DNA of 64,000 nucleotides, taken from NCBI RefSeq assembly GCF_004827385.1, contig NZ_SRXN01000015.1, positions 1 through 64,000 of the forward strand. Reading direction: 5' to 3'. This document shows positions 26,255 through 35,614 of this stretch, in pieces; the first letter of the stretch is position 1, and each line of letters starts with the position of its first letter. The translations under genes were made by a program, and so were the position numbers. This stretch comes from Ensifer sp. MPMI2T. Its GTDB lineage: Bacteria; Pseudomonadota; Alphaproteobacteria; Rhizobiales; Rhizobiaceae. The notes under the pieces were generated by a model. That model was not told the DNA's origin and did not search any database. It was given only the letters and a program-made list of their open reading frames with translations.

Positions 26255-27601
26255 TTAGTTCAGCGTCTGTCCGGCGTAGGTCTTCTCGAAGCGGCGCAGA
26301 ACAGCGTTGCCGCGTTCAACCGACTGGTCGAGCTCGGCCTGCACGTCTGCGTTCTGCATGAAGATCGCTTCGAGGGCGGTGGCGAACTCCTTGCGGATCT
26401 GCGTGAAGCCGCCGAGGCGAATGCCGCGAGTGTTCTCCGAGGTCGGGGTGAAGGACAGGCTCTGGAGGGCGAGCTCACGTCCCTTGTAGGGCGCCTTGTC
26501 ATAGAACCCGTTGGCCTTCATTGCGTCGAAACCGGTCTTGGTCACTGGGATATAGCCCGTCACCGTCGACCACCACTCAGCCATTTCCGGCGTCGCAAGG
26601 TAGTTGAGGAAGGCGGCCGCGCCTTTGTATTCCGCTTCCGGACGACCGGCGAGCACCCAGAGCGATGCGCCGCCGACGAGCGAATTCTGTCGCTCCGTGC
26701 CCTTCCATACGGGCAGCATGGCAACTTCCCACTTCACACCCCGAGGAAGGGTCTTCCCGATCGTGCCATGGTCGGCGATCGAGGTCTGTATCATCTGGCA
26801 GGTCTGGGACGTGAAGGCGGGGACGATATCCATGCCGAGTTGCTTGGTCTTGACCACGAAGAGTTTCTCGTCGGCCATCCTCTTGAAGAACTTCACGTGA
26901 TCGACGAACTTGGTTTTGTTGACGACAAGCTCGGCATCCAGCCCGTTGTAGCCATTCGCCTTAGTGGCGAGCGGCTGGTTATGGATGGCCGAGAACTGCT
27001 CCATCAGCGGCCAGGTGTCGAAATTGAACGCGAGCGGGCATTCGTAGCCGGCTGTCTTCAGTTTGCGTGCCGCTTCCTCGACCTGTTCCCAGGTGTCCGG
27101 CTTGAAATCGATGCCAGCCTTCTGGAACGCGTCGACGTTGTAATAGAACATTGCCGTCGAGGAGTTGAACGGGAAGGAATTCAGCTCGCCTTTTGCCGTT
27201 GCATAATAGTTGGCGATGCCGCCGAAATAATTGTTCCAGTCGATGGTGTAGTCATTGTCGGCCATCAGCTTCTTGGCGGGCACGAATGCGCCGGACAGCA
27301 TCATGTCCAGAGTGCCGGCATCATAGATCTGGGTGATCGCAGGCTGCTTCTTGGCGCGGTAGGCGGCAATCGTGTTTTGCAGGGTCGTGTCGTATCCATT
27401 CTGAGAGGTACAGACGATCTCGAATTCGGACTGGCTCTCGTTGAATTTCTTGCAGGCATCCTGGAGCCGTTCCCCAAGATCACCCGAAAGGCCGTACCAG
27501 AACTCGAATTTCGTCTTTTCGGCTGCTGCTGTCGACGACGGGCCAAGCGCGATGCTTGCCATCAGGCCGATAAGAACGGAAGTAGTGACGGAGACTCTCA
27601 T
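26255..27601 (-). CDS. Periplasmic solute-binding protein, UgpB-like
   Basis: A 448-residue extracellular binding protein. Signal peptide MRVSVTTSVLIGLMASIAL, cleavage probably after STAAA. The mature part has the family-1 folds: FNESQSEFEIVCTSQNGYD, PAITQIYDAGTLDMM, FPFNSSTAMFYYNVDAFQKA and later WWSTVTGYIPVTKTGF. Closest in style to UgpB (glycerol-3-phosphate and diesters), but the isomerase in the operon points to a sugar or polyol; the ligand is not settled. AAGGAG precedes ATG 27601, and the longer frame upstream has no ribosome site. Confidence 0.9.
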   Translation of the reverse strand: MRVSVTTSVLIGLMASIALGPSSTAAAEKTKFEFWYGLSGDLGERLQDACKKFNESQSEFEIVCTSQNGYDTTLQNTIAAYRAKKQPAITQIYDAGTLDMMLSGAFVPAKKLMADNDYTIDWNNYFGGIANYYATAKGELNSFPFNSSTAMFYYNVDAFQKAGIDFKPDTWEQVEEAARKLKTAGYECPLAFNFDTWPLMEQFSAIHNQPLATKANGYNGLDAELVVNKTKFVDHVKFFKRMADEKLFVVKTKQLGMDIVPAFTSQTCQMIQTSIADHGTIGKTLPRGVKWEVAMLPVWKGTERQNSLVGGASLWVLAGRPEAEYKGAAAFLNYLATPEMAEWWSTVTGYIPVTKTGFDAMKANGFYDKAPYKGRELALQSLSFTPTSENTRGIRLGGFTQIRKEFATALEAIFMQNADVQAELDQSVERGNAVLRRFEKTYAGQTLN

Positions 27602-27775
27602 TGCAAAACGCTCCTTGCAGATTGGCGGACACCAGGATCGGTGGCACGAATGAACCCGGGCGCTTGCTAACAGTTGAGTGTGACAGTCCTTGCCAATCTG
27701 CATGATGGAAATATGAAAGTTTGGTTACGCTATCAGAAGGCAATTTCTCCGAACCGTTCTTCTTGGCGACCGCAA

Positions 27776-28035
27776 TCAATCCATCACCAGTTTTCCAACA
27801 AGCGGCCCATTTGCCGGGCGAGCAGCAGAGAACTCAACGGGGGACGCCGGCGTTGCAATCGAGTGTCCCACGCGGTGGGCTGTACCGTGCGGGAACAGTG
27901 CAAGATCCCCGGCCTCCAGGTTGAAGCGGCCATCCCCGTCTGTCTGGATGACTACCGGACCGTTAGTGACATAGCGGAAGAGGGGCGCAATCGTGAGGAC
28001 CCAAGACAGCCCATCGTCCGCGCATGTTCCAAGAG
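27776..28035 (-). pseudogene. Cupin-domain remnant, perhaps an AraC-type N-terminus
   Basis: On the minus strand a start-less frame reads SWVLTIAPLFRYVTNGPVVI, then RFNLEAGDLALFPHGTAHRV, a typical cupin strand pair with the HGTAH motif. It resembles the Cupin_6 domain of AraC regulators and ends with TGA at 27776-27778 before any HTH. No start codon is found. The stretch 27602-28190 holds nothing else I can support. Confidence 0.45.
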
Positions 28036-28190
28036 TTCATGAACGCTGCCTCGATGCGTAGCGGGGCTAGGTGAGTGGTGAGCTGCGGGCGCTTCCAGAC
28101 CAATGACAGCATCGGCCTGGTGGCGCACGATGTCCAGGAACCGACGGGCTTTTTGCGTTTGCGGAGCTGAAAAAAAGCTGCCGCGCTGGC

Positions 28191-28703
28191 ATGGCCGAGT
28201 TGCTTCTGGACGCCGCCTACGCGACGCTTCGCTATTTCTATGACGAGGGCTTCGGTTATGCCGCCTTGATGAACACCCGGCCGCAGACCTTGGGTTATAG
28301 CTTGGCGGATTCGCCCGTCGGGATGGCAGCCTTCTACTACGACAAGTTCGCCGAATGGAGCGACAGCGGCGGCGATCCGGAGGAGGTGTTTACTTGGGAC
28401 GAAATTCTCGATGCGATCAGCTTCTATTGGCTGACCAATACCGGCGCTTCCTCGTCGCGGTCCTATTGGGATGCGGCACGGGGTGACGGCGGTCCGTTCA
28501 ACGCGGTCGAAATCACCAAGGTCCGGGTCGCCGTGACAGTCTTCCCAGGCGAAATCTATCCAGCGCCAAAGAGCTGGGCGGAGAGGAGTTTCCACAAGCT
28601 GATCTACTGGAACACGGTCAATAGGGGCGGCCACTTCGCGGCCTGGGAACAGCCGGCGATTTTCACTCAGGAGATCAGAGAAGCGTTCAAGTCGCTGCGC
28701 TGA
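28191..28703 (+). pseudogene. C-terminal half of an epoxide hydrolase-like protein
   Basis: 170 codons match the C-terminal half of alpha/beta-fold epoxide hydrolases: YFYDEGFGYAALMNTRPQTL, then SLADSPVGMAAFYYDKF, VTVFPGEIYPAPKSW and NRGGHFAAWEQP with the catalytic His. The first about 220 residues, with the nucleophilic Asp and oxyanion hole, are absent, and upstream codons do not continue the family. Not expected to be active. Confidence 0.75.
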
Positions 28704-29074
28704 GGACTCTTTGAAACCACGCAACTCCGGAATCCGTACATAGCTTCCCCCGAACTGCGTCTGGACGCGGACGGACCTCCTCCCATCGTTCGCGTCCCCA
28801 CTCTTCGCATTGAACAGCGGCGTTTCCCTCTCTCCACAGATTAGGAGAATGAGGATGCAAGACGCTTTTTCGCTGATCGGCAGCGCCATCACCTCGCGGC
28901 CGAGAGTGCTTTGAAGAAGGACTGACCAATAGCAAACTCAGCGACGCCAAAATGTTGAGCCGTGGCAATTGAACGTCCGCTCTTGGCGGAACCAGAGCTA
29001 CGCCGATGAGCGGCCGCACTTCAACTTCCCACCCTTCTGCGACCTTCATGATTTGATCTTTCAACCGTATATCT
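28704..29074. other. Gene-free stretch
   Basis: Only short frames on both strands. A minus-strand frame 28687-29064 exists but has no family match and an irregular composition. No hairpins or promoters stand out. Confidence 0.35.
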
Positions 29075-29882
29075 GTGCCCCTTCAATGTTCAGGGGCCAG
29101 TCTTGACCGCGGCATGGTGTTTCAGGAGCCGCGGCTATTTCCCTGGCTGACAGTGGAGCGGAACGTCGCTCTCGGGCTCGAAAATTCCGGGCTTGCAGAG
29201 AGCGAGGAGAAACGGCTGGTCGAGGAACATCTGGAGCTCGTCGGGTTTTCCGGTTTCGCGAAGGCCTATGCCAGCCAGAACCGGGGCAAGGTGAGCCATC
29301 TCGTGATCTACAATAGCCTCTATGGCGCGCACGTCGGTCACAAAACCCTTGGACCTGGTTCGGACGCAGCCGACCCGAACAACCCTAACCAGTTCAACAT
29401 CGAGCGCTTCGGGGCCTACCGCCTGAACACCGCTGCCTCCCCGCTGCCATCGTGGGACCGCTCGATTCCGGTCGAAGACAAGGCCGCCTGGCGCGATCCG
29501 AGGGTGGCGGAGGCCTATCAAGCCGCGGCGCTTGCCTCTGATCCGAACCTCAGGCAGATGCAACCCGCCTTCATTCCGGGCCACGTCGGGCGCGATGGCC
29601 GGTTCCTTCGAGCTCGCTTCGGGGCGCAAGCTGTGGGACGCCGGTCCGATTACCGCGCATGTGCTGGTAATCCGTTCGGGGAATGATTTCTGGAGCCGAC
29701 GGGAAGGCGTAACCACGTTAGCGCGGGATTTGTGGCGGGCTGCAAGCGTGCGCGCAGTCACAATCCCCGGGGCAACGCATTACGTTCATCTCGACAGGCC
29801 GGAGCGCGGGCACAGCAGGCTCCTCGCCGAGGTGATCCGCACGCTCGCGCAGCCCGTCGCAACGCGAGCGACCCGAGGGTAA
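29075..29882 (+). pseudogene. Chimera of an SsuB/TauB-like ATPase piece and a frameshifted alpha/beta hydrolase
   Basis: Residues about 13-68 of the first frame are an ABC ATPase Q-loop region (GMVFQEPRLFPWLTVERNVA). The frame then passes directly into an alpha/beta hydrolase lid region (KVSHLVIYNSLYGAHVG, FGAYRLNTAASPLPSWDRS) at NRGKVSH, about 29281. Near 29590 the hydrolase shifts to another frame (MAGSFELASGRKLW, VLVIRSGNDFW, GATHYVHLDRPE with the catalytic His) that ends at 29882. Two unrelated genes were joined in frame by a deletion, and the second was then frameshifted. Confidence 0.7.
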
Positions 29883-29909
29883 CGTGGAACCCGTTTTCAT
29901 TCACCTTGG

Positions 29910-30158
29910 AGCCTTCCGACGGGCGTGCTGATGTGCGCCGGGAACGCGCGCGAGTACGCCTCGAACCCATACCTGCCGTGGAAGCTCGGCCTGATCTTCC
30001 TAGCAGGGACCAACATCACGCTATTGCACTCTACCGTGTGGGGCTCGCGCGGACGCTGGGGCGAGCGGGCGCCCGCCGCGGCCCAGACCGAAGCAATTGC
30101 ATCGCTGGCCCTGTTGGCCGGCGCGATCACCTGCGGTCGTCTCGTGGCTTATTTCTGA
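29910..30158 (+). pseudogene. C-terminal remnant of a DUF6644-like membrane protein
   Basis: The frame reads SLPTGVLMCAGNAREYASNP, then WKLGLIFLAGTNITLLHS and ends ACGRLVAYF-like (ITCGRLVAYF), the pattern of a small membrane family usually encoded beside DUF6152 genes. The N-terminal helices are missing. Confidence 0.5.
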
Positions 30159-30170
30159 GGGACAAACACG

Positions 30171-30477
30171 ATGAGCCTCCGCTCGCTCATGCTCGGCAGC
30201 GTGGCCGCCCTCGGCTTTGCGGTCTCCGTCGACGGCCATCATGGCTGGGGCGCCTACGACACGGATCGCCCGCTTTATCTTGAGGGGACGATGGCAGAAG
30301 TGCACTGGCGCACGACGTGGCACTTGTCAATGTTAATGCAGCTGCGTGGACGAGCAAACTCCGGGAAGCGCCGACAGCGAAGCTCAAGATCGAGATTCGC
30401 GCCAGAAGCAGTAACGCGGTGACACGGCTGTACTGGCTGGTGGCCAGTGCACCGCCTGCTTTGGTGGGCTGCGCAGT
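30171..30477 (+). pseudogene. Frameshifted DUF6152-like exported protein
   Basis: ATG 30171 opens a signal peptide (LRSLMLGSVAALGFAVSV), then HHGWGAYDTDRPLYLEGTMA and EVHW, the DUF6152 start. The frame is lost at about 30315, and LVNVNAAAWTSKLRE continues in another frame. GAGGGACAAACACG precedes the start. The full protein would be about 110-120 residues. Follows the DUF6644-like remnant, its usual partner. Confidence 0.55.
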
Positions 30478-31011
30478 TCAGGCGAATTCCACGCTCATAC
30501 GCACGAGGTCTTCCCATAGGCTTTCGGCAAAGCCGCGCAGGACCATGACCTCGAAGGCCGCAATCTCGATGCGCGTGAGATGCACGGAGACATGCCCAAG
30601 CAGGGTCATGGCGGAAGTGCCGACGGGGAATGCGCCGGGATCGAGATCAACCGCCGTGCCCTTGGCGAGCATTCGTTCCACGATAGTGCCTTCGACGCGG
30701 ATGCGAACGCGCCCGTGGCTCTGGTCGACAGCCGTCGCATGCGGCTGAAGCGCTGTCGAGAGCGCAGCGAACTCGTCTCGAGAAAGCGGCGCATCGCCGA
30801 CGATGAACCATTGCCCGGGGCCGGCGGCGCGCACCGAACGGTGCGCGGCACCGGTGGCTCTTTCCAGCACGCCGAAGAGGTCGGGAGCATGGGGCCGGCC
30901 GAGAACCTGCACGACATGGCCTTCGGGCATGGCGGTGATGGAGAGGCCGCGCGAACCCGGTCTCGGCGCCGAACCGAGCGCCGGGCGAAGTGTAATTCGG
31001 AAATCAGACAT
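30478..31011 (-). CDS. mgdD: N-methylglutamate dehydrogenase subunit MgdD (sarcosine oxidase gamma family)
   Basis: A 177-residue protein of the SoxG family: RITLRPALGSAPRPGSRGLS at the N-terminus, LGPGQWFIVGD-like AAGPGQWFIVGDAPL, and a C-terminal LLGHVSVHLTRIEIAAFEV segment. It is the small folate-site-supporting subunit of the heterotetramer. Last gene of mgdABCD; it overlaps mgdC by 8 nt. Alone it could be soxG of sarcosine oxidase, but the adjoining mgs and gmaS genes make the N-methylglutamate assignment better. Confidence 0.85.
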   Translation of the reverse strand: MSDFRITLRPALGSAPRPGSRGLSITAMPEGHVVQVLGRPHAPDLFGVLERATGAAHRSVRAAGPGQWFIVGDAPLSRDEFAALSTALQPHATAVDQSHGRVRIRVEGTIVERMLAKGTAVDLDPGAFPVGTSAMTLLGHVSVHLTRIEIAAFEVMVLRGFAESLWEDLVRMSVEFA

Positions 31012-33967
31012 GGAGCCTCTCGTTCGTGGGATCGACGAAGATTGGATCGCAGAGGATGGCTGGTGCGTATTCGCTTTTTAGGCCATTCCAGACCACGACT
31101 TCTTCGCCAAGGCGCTCCGGTCCGCGTTTGACGAGCGCGAGGCCGATCGTGCAGCCGATGTGCGGCGAGAAGGCGCTCGAGGTGACGTAGCCTTGATCGT
31201 TCTCGAGCGTCGCGGCTGCGTTCTTTTCCAGGATGTGCGAGCCCGTCTTGAACGATGCGGTCGGGTCAAGAGGGCGCACACCGACGAGACGGAGCCGGTC
31301 GGCGGCCTTGAGGCCTTCCCGTTCCAGCATAACCTTGCCGATGAAATCAGCCTTTGTGGCGGAGACCATCTTTCCGAAGCCTAGATCGTCCGGGATGACG
31401 GTGCCGTTGATTTCCGAATGGGTGACATGGCCCTTCTCGATGCGCAAGACACCGAGCGCTTCCGTCCCGTACGGCTGGAGACCGTGTTCGGCGCCCGCAT
31501 TCATCAGGATATCGGCGATGCTTTCCGCATAGCCGGCGGGTACGGCGAGTTCATAGGCAAGCTCGCCCGAGAAGGATATGCGGAAGAAGCGTGCGTGTAA
31601 TTTGCCGCCGCAAAGCGAGACTTCCTTCGCGGCAAGGAAGGGGAACGCCGCACTGGAAATGTCGTCGTCGACGATCTTCTCCAGAACAAGCCGCGCCTTC
31701 GGTCCGGCGATCGCCATCTGCGCCCATTGATCGGTGGCCGAGGCGAGACGGACATCGAGCTCGGGCCAAAGTGCCTGGGCACAAAATTCGAGATGGTTCA
31801 TGACACCCGCCGCATAGGCGGTCGTCGTCGTCATGAAGAAATGCCCTTCGCCGAGCCGGCTCGTCGTGCCGTCGTCATAGATGAAGCCGTCCTCGCGAAG
31901 CATGAGCCCGTAGCGCGCCTTGCCGACCGGCAGCTTCAAGAAGGCGTTGCAATAGACCCGGTTCAGGAATTCAGCGGCGTCCGCGCCGAAGATCTCGATC
32001 TTGCCGAGCGTCGAGACGTCGCAGAGCCCGACGTTCTGGCGGACGTTGACGACTTCGCGATCGACGCTTTCGCGCCAGGTCTTCTCGCCGCCGCGCGGAA
32101 ACCAGGCCGAGCGGTACCAGAGGCCGGTCTCGACGAAGATCGCGCCGTTCTTGGCAGCCCAGTCATGCAGCGGCGACTTGCGGACCGGCTGGAAATGATA
32201 CCCGGAATGTGCGCCGGTCAGCGCACCGAACGATACCGGGGTATAGAAGGGGCGGAATGTCGTCGTTCCAATCTCGGCCGGTGAAACGCCCCGTGCTTCG
32301 GCGAGAAGCCCGATCGCGTTTACGTTCGAGAGCTTGCCCTGATCGGTCGCCATGCCGCTGGTCGTGTAGCGTTTGGCGAGTTCCACATGGCCGTAGCCCT
32401 CGCGAACCGCAAGGCCGATATCCTTGAGATGCACGTCGTTCTGAAAGTCGACGAAGGCCTTGCCCTTGATGCCGGGGATCGACCAGAGCGGTTTTGCCGG
32501 ACGGCTTTCCTCCTCCGCCTCGACGTTCGGCAGTGCCGCCGGCCGGCAGGAGATTCCCAGCTCGGAGAGGATTGCCGCAGCTTGCGCGGAACCCTCCTGG
32601 ATGCATGCGGCAATGCCGACCGTCGCAGCCGCGGCGCCGGCGATCCTCAGGTCTTTCAGGTCTTGAGGCGCGAGAAAGGCGGCATTCTCCTCCGACCAGA
32701 ACGGCCTGCTGCCCCGATGGCAGGCGAGATGGATGATCGGGCTGAAGCCCCCCGCCATGGCGAGGGCATCCACCGCGATCGTTTCCGACCGGCCGTCGTG
32801 CAGGACCTCGATGGCCGACACCGATTTGTTGCCCTTTGTTTGGCACACGACCGCGTTTGCGATCACCCGCGGCCTTCCGCGATAGCCGGGGGGCGCCGTC
32901 GGCCGGCTGTCGACGATGGCGGTGACCTCGATGCCGGCCGCTTCGAGATCGCGCGCGAGACGATAGCCGCTGTCGTTGCAGGTGAAGATGGCGGTCGCCT
33001 TGCCTGGTGCGACACCATATCGGTTGAGATAGGCGCGCATTGCGCTCGCCATCATCACGCCGGGGCGGTCGTTGCCGCCGAAGACCAGCGGGCGCTCTTC
33101 GGCGCCGGTCGCAAGCAGAGCCTGTTTCGCGACGATGCGCCACAGCCGCTCGACGGGCAGATGGCTCGCCGGGTCGCACGCATGCTTCTGCACGCGTTCG
33201 ACCGCACCGAAGACGTTGCCGTCGTACCAGCCGAACGCGGTCGTTCGCGTCATGAGCCGAACGTTGGGCATCGACTGCAGTTCGGCGCTCGCCTCACGTG
33301 CAAAGTCGCTTGCCGTCATGCCATCGATCATGGCGGTGTCGAAAAGCAGCGATCCGCCCGGCATTGAGCCTTCGTCGACGAGAATGACCCTGGCGCCTGC
33401 GCGCCCGGCAGTCAGCGCCGCGGCGAGTCCAGCCGGACCGGCGCCGACGACGAGCAGGTCGCAATGCGCCCAACTCTTCTCGTAACTGTCAGGGTCCGCT
33501 TCATGAGTTGCTTTGCCGAGGCCGGCGGCCCTTCGGATGAAGGGCTCGTAGAGTTTCTCCCAAAGCGGCGCCGGCCACATGAACGTCTTGTAGTAGAAAC
33601 CGGCGCCAAGGAATGGCGACAGGAGTCCATTCAGAGCGCCGACGTCGAAATCGAGCGACGGCCAACGGTTCTGGCTCCTGGCCTCAAGTCCCTCGTAAAG
33701 CTCCTGGACAGTGGCGCGCGTGTTTGGCTCGGTGCGTTCGCGGCGGCCGATGGTGACGAGCGCGTTCGGCTCGGACGCGCCCGCCGTCAGAATGCCGCGC
33801 GGACGATGGTATTTAAAACTGCGGCCTACGAGCATCTGCCCATTGGCAAGTAGAGCGGAGGCAAGCGTGTCGCCTTCGAGACCCGCCATAGGCTTGCCGT
33901 CGAAGCTGAAGGCGAGTGGCGCGGCGCGATTGACAAGGCCGCCCGTGGCGAGGCGATAGGAGGTCAT
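31004..33967 (-). CDS. mgdC: N-methylglutamate dehydrogenase large subunit MgdC (sarcosine oxidase alpha family)
   Basis: A 987-residue SoxA-type subunit. The N-terminus has the ferredoxin-like region with SFKYHRPRG. The NAD/FAD Rossmann motif is GAGPAGLAAALTAGRAGA (about 175-195). After a second dinucleotide region, the C-terminal about 380 residues are a GcvT-like tetrahydrofolate domain (VGLCDVSTLGKIEIFGADAA, LRIEKGHVTHSEINGTVIP). It would pass the methyl carbon of N-methylglutamate to THF. Overlaps both mgdB and mgdD, so translation is coupled. Confidence 0.9.
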   Translation of the reverse strand: MTSYRLATGGLVNRAAPLAFSFDGKPMAGLEGDTLASALLANGQMLVGRSFKYHRPRGILTAGASEPNALVTIGRRERTEPNTRATVQELYEGLEARSQNRWPSLDFDVGALNGLLSPFLGAGFYYKTFMWPAPLWEKLYEPFIRRAAGLGKATHEADPDSYEKSWAHCDLLVVGAGPAGLAAALTAGRAGARVILVDEGSMPGGSLLFDTAMIDGMTASDFAREASAELQSMPNVRLMTRTTAFGWYDGNVFGAVERVQKHACDPASHLPVERLWRIVAKQALLATGAEERPLVFGGNDRPGVMMASAMRAYLNRYGVAPGKATAIFTCNDSGYRLARDLEAAGIEVTAIVDSRPTAPPGYRGRPRVIANAVVCQTKGNKSVSAIEVLHDGRSETIAVDALAMAGGFSPIIHLACHRGSRPFWSEENAAFLAPQDLKDLRIAGAAAATVGIAACIQEGSAQAAAILSELGISCRPAALPNVEAEEESRPAKPLWSIPGIKGKAFVDFQNDVHLKDIGLAVREGYGHVELAKRYTTSGMATDQGKLSNVNAIGLLAEARGVSPAEIGTTTFRPFYTPVSFGALTGAHSGYHFQPVRKSPLHDWAAKNGAIFVETGLWYRSAWFPRGGEKTWRESVDREVVNVRQNVGLCDVSTLGKIEIFGADAAEFLNRVYCNAFLKLPVGKARYGLMLREDGFIYDDGTTSRLGEGHFFMTTTTAYAAGVMNHLEFCAQALWPELDVRLASATDQWAQMAIAGPKARLVLEKIVDDDISSAAFPFLAAKEVSLCGGKLHARFFRISFSGELAYELAVPAGYAESIADILMNAGAEHGLQPYGTEALGVLRIEKGHVTHSEINGTVIPDDLGFGKMVSATKADFIGKVMLEREGLKAADRLRLVGVRPLDPTASFKTGSHILEKNAAATLENDQGYVTSSAFSPHIGCTIGLALVKRGPERLGEEVVVWNGLKSEYAPAILCDPIFVDPTNERLHV

Positions 33968-34242
33968 GGCCGGACCTCCGCCAGTTTTGCGGCGGCGGCA
34001 TCCTGGCAGAACCCGACCTCATGGCTTACCGTGTCCCGGGTCACCACCAACCAGCGGCGGCAACCGGAGGTATGATGCCAGTATTCCCGATGCGTGCCCC
34101 TCGGATTGTCGCGCAGGTAAACGTAATCCGTCCACGCCTGGTGGCCGGCGTCGGCCGCTGGGCGGGATAGGACCGCACCCTTGATCGTGAACTCTTCCTT
34201 GGGCCGTGCGCCGCAATGAGGGCACGAAATAAGACTTGCCAC
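33964..34242 (-). CDS. mgdB: N-methylglutamate dehydrogenase subunit MgdB (sarcosine oxidase delta family)
   Basis: A 92-residue SoxD-type subunit. The zinc ligands expected for the family are present: Cys7 and Cys10 (SCPHCGARP) and His56/57 with Cys61 (REYWHHTSGCRRW). It bridges subunits in the SoxABDG structure. 4-nt overlap with mgdC, 28 nt after mgdA. Confidence 0.87.
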   Translation of the reverse strand: MASLISCPHCGARPKEEFTIKGAVLSRPAADAGHQAWTDYVYLRDNPRGTHREYWHHTSGCRRWLVVTRDTVSHEVGFCQDAAAAKLAEVRP

Positions 34243-34270
34243 GCTTGTCTATCCTCTTTTGCGGGGTTGC

Positions 34271-35521
34271 TCAGTGAAGATTGGGCTGCGCCCCCATACC
34301 CTTTTCGTCGATTAGGAAGCCCCTCTCGAACCGGTCGAGCCGAAATGCTCTCGCGGTCTCCTGCGCCTGATCGCGGGCGATCAGATGGGCAAAGCAATAG
34401 CCGGAGGCGGGCGTCGCCTTGAAGCCGCCATAGCACCAGCCGGCATTCAGATAGAGATTGTCGAGATAGGTGTGGTCGATGATCGGCGAGCCGTCCATAC
34501 TCATGTCCATGATGCCGCCCCATGAGCGTAGGACCCGCACGCGCGACAACGCCGGGATCATCGCCTTGCCGGCTTCCGCGACATGCTCGACCGTCGCGAG
34601 GTTGCCGCGCTGGGCGTAGGAATTATAGCCGTCGATGTCGCCGCCGAAGACGAGCCCGCCCTTATCCGATTGCGACACGTAGAAGTGGCCGGCGCCGAAG
34701 GTGACGACGCAGTTGATGAAGGGTTTCAGGCCTTCCGAGACGAAGGCCTGCAGCACATGGCTTTCGATCGGCAGACGCAGATCCGCCATCGCCGCGACGT
34801 TCGAGGAATTGCCGGCCGCCGCAAGCGCCAGCTTGCCGCAGCCGATAAAACCCCTTGTCGTTTCGACGCCGGTAACGCGGCCGTTTTCGCGTCTTATCGC
34901 CGTGACCTCGCAGTTCTGAATGATGTCGACGCCGCGGCTGTCGGCGCCCCGCGCATAGCCCCAGGCGACGGCGTCGTGGCGCACCGTGCCGCCGCGCCGT
35001 TGCAGGAGACCGCCCTGGATCGGAAAGCGGGCGTTGTCGAAATCCAGAAAAGGCAGCATCTCGCGCACGGCGGCGCGGTCGAGGAGCTCGGCGTCCACGC
35101 CGTGCAGACGCATCGCGTTACCGCGGCGGGTATAGGCATCGCGCTGTGCATCGGAATGATAAAGATTGAGCACGCCGCGCTGCGAGACCATCGCGTTGAA
35201 ATTGAAATCCCGCTCCAGCCCCTCCCAGAGCTTCATGGAGAGCTCGTAAAACGGATTGTTTCCAGGGAGCAGATAGTTGGAGCGGATGATCGTCGTGTTG
35301 CGGCCGACATTGCCCGAGCCGACATAATTCTTCTCGAGCACCGCGACGTTGGCAATGCCGAATTCCCTGGCGAGGTAATAAGCTGTCGCCAGCCCGTGAC
35401 CGCCGCCGCCGACGATCACCACATCGTAATGCGCCTTCGGCTGCGGGTCCCGCCAGGCGGCGCGCCAACCGCGGTTACCGGTAAGGCCGTTTAACAGAAT
35501 GGAGAGAGCTGAGTAGCGCAT
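34271..35521 (-). CDS. mgdA: N-methylglutamate dehydrogenase subunit MgdA (sarcosine oxidase beta family)
   Basis: A 416-residue FAD-dependent subunit. The FAD Rossmann motif VIVGGGGHGLATAYYLA lies at about 36-51, with GSGNVGRNTTIIRSNYL next; the C-terminus has NLYLNAGWCYGGFKATPASG. It carries the amine-oxidising site. The reading frame is open far upstream (to 36514), but that part overlaps the divergent regulator; the family start is MRYSALSILLNG at 35521. First gene of the operon, divergent from the AraC-type regulator with 93 nt between. Confidence 0.9.
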   Translation of the reverse strand: MRYSALSILLNGLTGNRGWRAAWRDPQPKAHYDVVIVGGGGHGLATAYYLAREFGIANVAVLEKNYVGSGNVGRNTTIIRSNYLLPGNNPFYELSMKLWEGLERDFNFNAMVSQRGVLNLYHSDAQRDAYTRRGNAMRLHGVDAELLDRAAVREMLPFLDFDNARFPIQGGLLQRRGGTVRHDAVAWGYARGADSRGVDIIQNCEVTAIRRENGRVTGVETTRGFIGCGKLALAAAGNSSNVAAMADLRLPIESHVLQAFVSEGLKPFINCVVTFGAGHFYVSQSDKGGLVFGGDIDGYNSYAQRGNLATVEHVAEAGKAMIPALSRVRVLRSWGGIMDMSMDGSPIIDHTYLDNLYLNAGWCYGGFKATPASGYCFAHLIARDQAQETARAFRLDRFERGFLIDEKGMGAQPNLH

Positions 35522-35614
35522 CGCGGGAATCCCTGAGCATCTGCCCTCTTGATAACGCGGCCGGAATGGAATGGATTGCAGAGAAGAGACGATTTCGTGC
35601 ACAAATAGGCCATA

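Noticed and set aside
26180-27670. 496-codon plus-strand ORF opposite the ugpB-like gene
   Set aside because: Mirror frame of a clear binding-protein gene; no family, no ribosome site. The same applies to 24085-25317 opposite the permease gene.
30478-35521. Assignment of the four-gene operon as sarcosine oxidase soxBDAG
   Set aside because: The subunits are homologous, but the adjacent mgsABC and gmaS genes and the absence of glyA or a sarcosine pathway favour N-methylglutamate dehydrogenase. A biochemical test would be decisive.
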